DNA from: Francisella sp. LA112445
GTDB taxonomy: Bacteria > Pseudomonadota > Gammaproteobacteria > Francisellales > Francisellaceae
Length of the DNA: 64,000 bases
Direction: 5' to 3'
Assembly (NCBI RefSeq): GCF_012224145.1
Contig: NZ_CP041030.1
Coordinates: forward strand, 248,001 to 312,000
Within the stretch, counting starts at the first letter, position 1. Every line of letters begins with the position of its first letter. Shown in pieces: positions 58,067 to 64,000 of this stretch. The notes under the pieces are model-generated. The model was not told the DNA's origin. It ran no database searches and saw only the letters and a program-made list of their open reading frames with translations. The position numbers and the translations under genes were made by a program.

Positions 58067-60478
58067 TTAAGATTCTCTCTTAACCAGCACATCACGCATG
58101 CCATTTTGGTTCATTTCCGAGACTATACCATTTTCTTCCATTTCTTCCATTAATCTAGCAGAACGGTTGTAGCCTATTTTTAACTTACGTTGTACAGCTG
58201 ATATTGATGCTTTTTGTGTTTTAATAACTATTTCAACTGCATCATTGTATAAAGGATCCTCACTATTACCCTCTCCACTAGCTGAGCCACCTTCAGCTTC
58301 CTCAGTAGACTCAAGGATATCTTGGACATATTCTGGTTGGCCATACTCCTTCCATGATTCAACTACTCTATGTACTTCATTATCATCAACAAAAGCGCCA
58401 TGAATACGCATAGGAGCACCAAAGCCAGGTTTTAGATATAGCATATCACCTTGACCAAGTAGTTGCTCAGCACCTTGTTGGTCAAGTATTGTTCTAGAGT
58501 CTATTCTTGATGATACCTGAAAAGACATTCTAGTTGGGATATTAGCTTTTATAAGTCCAGTTACAACATCAACCGATGGTCTTTGTGTTGCAAGTATGAT
58601 ATGAATTCCAGCAGCACGAGCTTTTTGAGCAAGTCTTGCAATAAGCTCTTCAACTTTTTTACCTACCACCATAATCATATCAGCAAACTCATCTGCGACA
58701 ACAACGATATAAGGCATTTTTGTAAGAGTTGGAGCTTCATGAGCACGCTCTGGATTCATCTTAATAAACATTGTATCTTTTAGAGGCTTACCAGCTTTTT
58801 CAGCTTGCTCAATTTTGTCATTTAACAATGCGATATTTCTAACACCAGCAGCTGACATAAGAGCGTAGCGTCTTTCCATCTCTTTAACGCACCAACGTAA
58901 AGAGTTAGCAGCTTCTGTCATATCTGTAACAACAGGAGTTAAAAGGTGAGGAATCCCATCATAGATAGATAATTCAAGCATCTTAGGATCAATCATGATA
59001 AATTTTAACTCATCAGGCGTACACTTATAAAGCATACTAATAATCATAGAGTTAACACCAACAGATTTACCTGATCCGGTTGTACCAGCTACTAAAAGGT
59101 GTGGCATTTTAGCCAATTCAGCAAATGCAGGTTTCCCTGAAATATCAACACCTATTCCCATTAAAGTTGGAGCTCTTGATTTTAAAAACTCTTGTGCAGA
59201 TAGCACTTCTTTTATACGTACCATTTGTCTAGTTGGGTTTGGTAGTTCTAGTCCAACATAAGGTTTACCAGGAATTACTTCAACGACTCTAACAGCTGTT
59301 GTTGAAAGGGCTCTAGCCAAATCTTGAGCTATATTTGTAAGTTTACTAACTTTTGTACCTCTAGCTAGATCTATTTCGTATCTAGTAATAACTGGGCCTG
59401 GATATGCAGCGACAACTTTAGCATTTATGTTAAAGTCATTTAGAGTCTGCTCAAGTAGTGATGATGTTTCATTAAGCTGCTCTTGAGAAACTGCGATTTT
59501 TTTTGCTTCAGGTTCGATAAGAAGATCAATAGCTGGCAAACAATCTTTATTTAAATTGCTTACTTTAGGAGGCTGAGGTTTTGTCTTTTCAAAAGTTTTT
59601 ATTGGGGCATTATTTTTTTTTTGCTCAGAGTCTGCAAATGACAGTTCATCTTGACTAGGTTTATTATTAAAGTCTTTAAAAGATAGTTCACTATTGTTTT
59701 TATTATCTTTTAGAACTTCTTTGAAAACATCTTCTCGAGGAGTTTCTTTTTTGTCATCCTTAAGAGGTATTGAAGTTGATGTTTTGTCTTGAGCTAATGT
59801 AGATGTATTAGGCTTGTTGTTAAAGTCATCAAAATCATTAAAGCTTGTAATATCTTTTTTATCATTATCTTTAGGTTTTGTTACATAGCTAACGGATTTG
59901 CCAAATACTGAAAAGGTTTTTTTTATCAAATGTAGCCATGTAGTGCCCGAGTAAAGCGTTAAGCCGATAAATAGTGATACTAATAATGCGAATGATCCTC
60001 CAACTGAGCCAAAGTATTTGATAAACATTTTTGCTGTTTCATAGCCAAAGATTCCTCCAGAGCGTTGAGGCATCCAGTAATTAGCAAAACCAAAATATAG
60101 CTCCGCTAGACCACAACAGGATAGTATAAAAAATATAATACCTATTGTTTTAACTGTAAACATTAAGTAACTAAGACTTTGTTCTTTGCTTCTTATTAGT
60201 AATATTCTAATAAAATCAATAAGAATAAAGGGAAGTACAAAGCCAATGACTCCAAATATCGAGAGTATAAAACTTGCAATATATGCTCCTACAGGACCAG
60301 CATAATTTTTGATTGTAGTTTCTGAAGATATACTACTCCAACCTGGATCATTTATATTAAAACTAAATAGTGCTATAAAGAGATATATTACAACTGCTGC
60401 TAGAATAACAACTAATGTTATCTTCAATCTACCAATAGCATGAGTTTTGTTTGTATTATTCGTGTTATTATCTGCCAT
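58067..60478 (-). CDS. ftsK: DNA translocase FtsK
   Basis: Septal DNA pump that clears and aligns chromosomes at division. The 803-residue protein has four N-terminal membrane helices (to about 185), a charged Asp/Asn/Lys linker of about 130 residues, the motor with Walker [13 protein letters not shown] and Walker [11 protein letters not shown], and the C-terminal winged-helix gamma domain ([20 protein letters not shown]). The linker is much shorter than in E. coli. Confidence 0.96.
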   Translation of the reverse strand: MADNNTNNTNKTHAIGRLKITLVVILAAVVIYLFIALFSFNINDPGWSSISSETTIKNYAGPVGAYIASFILSIFGVIGFVLPFILIDFIRILLIRSKEQSLSYLMFTVKTIGIIFFILSCCGLAELYFGFANYWMPQRSGGIFGYETAKMFIKYFGSVGGSFALLVSLFIGLTLYSGTTWLHLIKKTFSVFGKSVSYVTKPKDNDKKDITSFNDFDDFNNKPNTSTLAQDKTSTSIPLKDDKKETPREDVFKEVLKDNKNNSELSFKDFNNKPSQDELSFADSEQKKNNAPIKTFEKTKPQPPKVSNLNKDCLPAIDLLIEPEAKKIAVSQEQLNETSSLLEQTLNDFNINAKVVAAYPGPVITRYEIDLARGTKVSKLTNIAQDLARALSTTAVRVVEVIPGKPYVGLELPNPTRQMVRIKEVLSAQEFLKSRAPTLMGIGVDISGKPAFAELAKMPHLLVAGTTGSGKSVGVNSMIISMLYKCTPDELKFIMIDPKMLELSIYDGIPHLLTPVVTDMTEAANSLRWCVKEMERRYALMSAAGVRNIALLNDKIEQAEKAGKPLKDTMFIKMNPERAHEAPTLTKMPYIVVVADEFADMIMVVGKKVEELIARLAQKARAAGIHIILATQRPSVDVVTGLIKANIPTRMSFQVSSRIDSRTILDQQGAEQLLGQGDMLYLKPGFGAPMRIHGAFVDDNEVHRVVESWKEYGQPEYVQDILESTEEAEGGSASGEGNSEDPLYNDAVEIVIKTQKASISAVQRKLKIGYNRSARLMEEMEENGIVSEMNQNGMRDVLVKRES

Positions 60479-60603
60479 ACTAATTTATTAATAAAATATT
60501 AAACTTAATCATAAAACCAATTCATAATTCTAACAAAAAAAAGTTTAAAAATGTTAAACTAAAGTACTAATTTATTGAGTATAAGTATAATTAAGGATAA
60601 ATT

Positions 60604-61299
60604 TTGGCAAAATTTCATATAATAGTAGGCTTAATAGTTTGCTTTTGTGCTTGGGTATTTTTTCTGATATTCCCACATTTAGATTTGGCTTTAGCTGGTG
60701 ACTTTTATAGTCCAACAAGTGGCTTTGCAGTTAGTCCTAGTCATGGCTTCTTTGGTTTTATGCATACTTTTGCTATGAGGTTCCCCGTAGTATTTTCGAT
60801 AGCTGTTATTTTATTTTTACTCGGCTCATTATTTATTAAAGCTTTTAGGATAAAAAATAGAAAGGCAATATTTTTTATAGCTGTGTGTTTATGGGTAGGT
60901 CCAGGTTTGGTAGTAAATGCTGTATTTAAAAACCATTGGGGTAGGCCTAGACCATATATGGTACAACAGTTTAACGGTGATAAAATCTTCCAACAACCAT
61001 TTGTGATATCTAACCAATGTACTACTAACTGCTCTTTCCCTTGTGGTGATGCTTCTATGGGCTTTTGGCTTTTTGCTTTTATGCCTTTAGCTGCTACACG
61101 TAGAAAGAAAGCTCTAGCTTTTGCTGTTGCTGTATTAGCCGGAGGAGGCTTGGGCCTAATGAGAATGGCTCAAGGAGGACACTTTTTTAGTGATGTAATT
61201 TTCTGTGGGATATTTGTCTATATATGTACCTGGATTGTGTACTGGGTGATGTATGAACGCAATAGAAAGCCTCCTGAGATAGAAAAACATTCCGGTTAA
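60604..61299 (+). CDS. lpxF: Lipid A 4'-phosphatase, PAP2 family
   Basis: Removes the 4'-phosphate of lipid A on the periplasmic face, which in Francisella lowers innate recognition and raises cationic-peptide resistance. The 231-residue protein has six likely membrane helices and the PAP2 motifs KNHWGRPRP, FPCGDAS (in place of PSGH) and RMAQGGHFFSD. Sequence such as HIIVGLIVCFCAWVFFLIFP closely recalls F. novicida LpxF. The start is TTG with AAGGA upstream. The 4'- rather than 1-phosphatase call rests on that resemblance. Confidence 0.85.
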   Translation: MAKFHIIVGLIVCFCAWVFFLIFPHLDLALAGDFYSPTSGFAVSPSHGFFGFMHTFAMRFPVVFSIAVILFLLGSLFIKAFRIKNRKAIFFIAVCLWVGPGLVVNAVFKNHWGRPRPYMVQQFNGDKIFQQPFVISNQCTTNCSFPCGDASMGFWLFAFMPLAATRRKKALAFAVAVLAGGGLGLMRMAQGGHFFSDVIFCGIFVYICTWIVYWVMYERNRKPPEIEKHSG

Positions 61300-61410
61300 A
61301 TTTTTATTAATATCAAGTCCTTATATCTTTCTAGGACCTTAAAACCTTTAAATATCAAAAAATCCTTATCAAACTTTCTTATAACTATTTTATGAAATGC
61401 TAAATAGAAT

Positions 61411-61440
61411 TTGACAGGCTTTGAGTTTCTGTGTTAGGCT
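61411..61440 (+). promoter_or_regulatory. Promoter of the aminotransferase leader
   Basis: Perfect TTGACA at 61411 and extended -10 TGT-TAGGCT (TAGGCT at 61435), 18 bases apart. The same arrangement is kept in the second leader (62978 and 63002), which supports function. Confidence 0.65.
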
Positions 61441-61464
61441 CAAAATTAGTAAGTTTTCTTACTG

Positions 61465-61680
61465 ACGTAATTAAAGAAGAGGTGCATAATTTATAATGCT
61501 AATCTGAAAGCCATAACGCTTAGAGATGATTAGATTTTTAGAGATTGTGCCGAAAGAATATGTATGTTATGAGCTATATTCTTGGATCTGATACTGAAAG
61601 GTAGCAGAACTGTCACGTTGAACTTAAACGTGGAGCGCTTCGGTCTAAGCATTAATTTTTGCAAAGTCTTAGCTCCCATT
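61465..61680 (+). promoter_or_regulatory. Lysine riboswitch-like leader, copy 1
   Basis: Contains the conserved L-box landmarks in order: AGAGGTGC (61478-61485), TGCCGAAAGAATA with its pairing partner TATTCTTGGATCTG, and ACTGAAAGGTAGCAGAACTG plus TCA before the closing stem CACGTT/AACGTG. Downstream, GGAGC (61632) can pair with GCTCC (61672). No T-tract follows, so control is more likely translational. The whole leader is repeated before lysC. It is preceded by a 94-bp stretch after lpxF with nothing recognised. Confidence 0.82.
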
Positions 61681-61704
61681 ATTAGTGAAAGAATAGGAAA
61701 ATCA

Positions 61705-62886
61705 ATGGCTATACAAATTAGTAATCGTGTAACGAGTATTAAACCTTCAGCAACAGCATTAATGTCTTCTAAAGTCCAAGAACTTGTTGAAAAAGGAGCG
61801 AAAATTCTCTCTCTAAATGTAGGAGAGCCAGGATTTAACACACCTGATGTCGTGAAAAAAGCAGGTATTATGGCAATCGAAAATAATTATACCCAATATA
61901 CAACCGTAGATGGTTATAGAGATTTAAGACAAGCGATAATAAGTCGCTACTATAGTGATTATGGTGTTAATTATGAGCTTGATGAGGTTTGTGTTACAAC
62001 TGGAGCTAAACATAGTCTTCATAATATATTTAACTGTATTATTAATGATGGTGATGAAATTATTTATATGGCTCCATATTGGGCTTCTTATCCAGATATG
62101 ATTAAATTATCAGGAGGTGTACCAGTTGTTTTAGAAACAGATATTGAAAATGGTTTTGAGCCTGATATCAAAAAGCTTGAAAGTCTAATAAGCTCAAAAA
62201 CCAAAGCTATTTTAATAAATATTCCTAATAACCCTTCAGGAGCAATTTACTCAGAAGCTACAATGTTAGCTTTAGCTGATTTAATGAAAAAGTATCCTCA
62301 TATTGTATTAATTAGTGATGAGATATATGATCAGGTTTATTGGGATAGAGCTCCTATTCCTGTTACAAAGATCTCTGCTGAGCTTAAAGATCGTGTCATA
62401 GTAGCTAGTGGAGTTTCTAAGAATTACGCAATGACAGGGTGGCGAGTTGGACATATTTTAGCACCTTCGGATTTTATAAATGCTATTAAGAAATTTCAGT
62501 CACAATCTTTATCTTGTGCTTGTTCAATTTCACAAATTGCAGCGATAGAGGCGCTAAAGTTAGAAAGAGCGGATATTGAGCATATGAATCAAGAGTATTA
62601 TGAAAGCGTTTCTTTTGTTTTTAACGCTTTAAAAGATATACCTGATGTTAAAGTTTTTATGCCTCAGGGAGGTTTTTATATATTTTTAGATATAAGTGAA
62701 GTTTTAGAAAGGATGCACCTCTCAGATGAGAGCTTTTGTATAAAACTTTTAGAAGAAACTTTTGTAGGTGTTATTCATGGCAGTGCCTTTGGTTTGTCAG
62801 GACATATTAGAATTAGTGCTGCGGCTCAAAGAGATGTTTTAGAGGAAGCTATTAAGAGACTGAAAGATTTTATATTGTCTTATTAA
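61705..62886 (+). CDS. Class I aminotransferase (aspartate aminotransferase type)
   Basis: A 393-residue PLP enzyme. NIPNNPSGAIYS carries the conserved Asn/Pro block, DEIYDQVYWD the PLP-binding Asp/Tyr, SGVSKNYAMTGWRVGHI the Schiff-base Lys, and HIRISAA the carboxylate-binding Arg. The type is class I-gamma aspartate/prephenate aminotransferase. The ATG at 61705 begins the conserved N-terminus and has AGGAAA upstream; the longer frame runs into the riboswitch. The lysine leader suggests that it serves lysine/diaminopimelate supply, by making aspartate or as a DapC-like enzyme. Confidence 0.87.
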   Translation: MAIQISNRVTSIKPSATALMSSKVQELVEKGAKILSLNVGEPGFNTPDVVKKAGIMAIENNYTQYTTVDGYRDLRQAIISRYYSDYGVNYELDEVCVTTGAKHSLHNIFNCIINDGDEIIYMAPYWASYPDMIKLSGGVPVVLETDIENGFEPDIKKLESLISSKTKAILINIPNNPSGAIYSEATMLALADLMKKYPHIVLISDEIYDQVYWDRAPIPVTKISAELKDRVIVASGVSKNYAMTGWRVGHILAPSDFINAIKKFQSQSLSCACSISQIAAIEALKLERADIEHMNQEYYESVSFVFNALKDIPDVKVFMPQGGFYIFLDISEVLERMHLSDESFCIKLLEETFVGVIHGSAFGLSGHIRISAAAQRDVLEEAIKRLKDFILSY

Positions 62887-62977
62887 CTTTTAATGATTAT
62901 TTGATATAAACAAATATAAAGATTATTTAAAGAAAAAATAATTATTAATTTAATTTTATTAAAATGCCAAATAGGGT

Positions 62978-63007
62978 TTGACAGGTTTTGATTTACTATG
63001 TTAGACT
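62978..63007 (+). promoter_or_regulatory. Promoter of the lysC leader
   Basis: Perfect TTGACA at 62978 and extended -10 TGT-TAGACT (TAGACT at 63002), 18 bases apart, the same layout as in the first leader. Confidence 0.65.
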
Positions 63008-63030
63008 CAAAATTAGTAAGTTTTCTTACT

Positions 63031-63250
63031 GATGTAATTTAAAGAAGAGGTGCATAGTCTATAATGCTAATCTGAAAGTCATAACGCTTAGAGATGATTA
63101 GATTTTTAGAGACTGTGCCGAAAGAATATAGAAGTTATGAACTGTATTCTTGGGTCTGATACTGAAAGGTAGCAGAACTGTCACGTTGAACTTAAACGTG
63201 GGGCGCTTCGGTCTAAGCATTAATTTGCAAAGTCTTTAGTTTCCCCATTT
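63031..63250 (+). promoter_or_regulatory. Lysine riboswitch-like leader, copy 2 (lysC)
   Basis: Near-identical to copy 1: AGAGGTGC (63046-63053), TGCCGAAAGAATA with TATTCTTGGGTCTG, ACTGAAAGGTAGCAGAACTG plus TCA, and the stem CACGTT/AACGTG. The downstream helix is TGGGG (63199) with CCCCA (63243), a paired change relative to copy 1. Its place before lysC is the classical site of lysine riboswitches. The 75 bases before its promoter show nothing recognisable. Confidence 0.87.
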
Positions 63251-63271
63251 AGTGAAAACATGGAGAGCTTT

Positions 63272-64000
63272 GTGGAAGATCAAATAAGTGTTGCAAAATT
63301 CGGTGGTACAAGTGTTGCCAATATTGAATCAATAACAAAATGTATTGAAATTATAAGAAATACATCTCAAGTTAAGGTAGTAGTTGTAAGTGCTCAATCT
63401 GGAGTTACTAATCTTTTAGTAAAGCTTGTGACAAGCTGTTCTAATGAGAGTTCTATACAAGAAACAATTAGTAAAATACAAGAAATTGTCTACCCAATAC
63501 TAGAGCATATTAAAAATCCTGAAACCTCAATGAGAATAAAAGAGGTTATAAAAGATTTAGAGTCTCTTACAAAATTATCTTTAAGATTAAAAACCCCTCA
63601 ATTATCAGATGAGATATTATCTTTTGGTGAATTGATCTCAGCAACGATAATGACTGAGCTTTTAGTTCAATCAGGTATTAATGCTAGACACCTAAGAGCG
63701 ACAGAGTTTATGAAAACTGATAACCACTATGGTCAGGCAAAACCTATCACTAAAAGTATCCGCTCAAATGCACAGCAAAAATTAGTGCCATTAATTCAAG
63801 ATAGTATTGTAGTAACGGAAGGTTTTATGGGTCAAGGATCTCAAGGTCTTACAACTACTCTTGGTCGTGGCGGAAGTGATTATTCAGCAGCTTTAATCGC
63901 TGAGGCTATAGATGCGAAAGATTTACTGATTTGGACAGATGTTCCAGGCATCTATCAAGCTGATCCTAGAGCAATACCAAGTGCTGTATCAATACAGAAA
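63272..64000 (+). CDS. lysC: Aspartokinase (3' end beyond window)
   Basis: Phosphorylates aspartate, the entry to lysine, threonine, methionine and diaminopimelate synthesis. The 243 visible codons have the amino-acid kinase motif VAKFGGTSVANIES, then EGFMGQGSQGLTTTLGRGGS and TDVPGIYQADPRA. The frame is open to the last base, so the regulatory ACT domains are outside. The GTG at 63272 is preferred because GGAG stands six bases before it; an in-frame ATG at 63260 has no such site. Confidence 0.92.
   Translation, partial: MEDQISVAKFGGTSVANIESITKCIEIIRNTSQVKVVVVSAQSGVTNLLVKLVTSCSNESSIQETISKIQEIVYPILEHIKNPETSMRIKEVIKDLESLTKLSLRLKTPQLSDEILSFGELISATIMTELLVQSGINARHLRATEFMKTDNHYGQAKPITKSIRSNAQQKLVPLIQDSIVVTEGFMGQGSQGLTTTLGRGGSDYSAALIAEAIDAKDLLIWTDVPGIYQADPRAIPSAVSIQK

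Noticed and set aside
61582-61704. N-terminal extension of the aminotransferase
   Set aside because: These 41 codons lie in the riboswitch leader, are copied as non-coding sequence before lysC, and precede the conserved start.

Overview
The window is AT-rich gamma-proteobacterial chromosome and looks like Francisella, probably an environmental or philomiragia-like lineage rather than F. tularensis. The evidence is the codon and amino-acid bias, the spc/alpha ribosomal operons followed by a channel gene and htpG, an LpxF-type lipid A phosphatase, and chitin-active secreted proteins. The genus call is inference from protein recognition; no search was run.

Layout. Positions 1-7879 hold the end of the spc operon (rplE, cut by the window edge, to secY-rpmJ) and the alpha operon (rpsM-rpsK-rpsD-rpoA-rplQ). 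Positions 7993-12615 hold a voltage-gated K+ channel gene, htpG behind a sigma-32-like promoter, a tiny remnant of a restriction/methylase-type gene, an unrecognised membrane protein, and a hairpin-rich gene-free stretch. Positions 12616-21246 carry an aspartoacylase-like gene, an MFS/glycosidase pair, and the arginine block argG-argH-argR with a near-ideal ARG box, plus a YfcC-type carrier. Positions 21651-25611 hold two tandem secreted chitin-active LPMOs with different repeat linkers. Positions 25828-40548 are mostly housekeeping genes (pyrG, ndk, accD, folC, tsaE, murJ, gshA, rpmE, fpr) mixed with a LuxR-type regulator, a methyltransferase, a Sel1-repeat protein, a putative chagasin-like inhibitor and an SPFH protein. 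Positions 40625-47349 hold an exported unknown protein, a copA-type ATPase flanked by inverted copies of a 62-bp palindromic repeat, a Bcr/CflA-type exporter divergent from a LysR regulator, and tRNA-Met. Positions 47510-57448 hold a ProQ/FinO protein, a lipoprotein, tandem trkH paralogues, an MFS/GH42 beta-galactosidase pair, and a type IV pilin-like protein with RTX-like repeats at its C-terminus. Positions 57455-64000 hold lolA, ftsK, lpxF, and two consecutive genes (a class I aminotransferase and lysC), each behind its own copy of a lysine-riboswitch-like leader.

Recurring themes are potassium handling (channel and two TrkH), chitin and oligosaccharide use (two LPMOs, GH42 with its transporter, a second glycosidase/transporter pair), and amino-acid control (ArgR with an ARG box; two lysine riboswitches). 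Local duplication is also prominent: LPMO x2, trkH x2, riboswitch x2. The most unusual items are the pilin-RTX fusion and the duplicated riboswitch leaders, whose downstream helix shows compensatory change.
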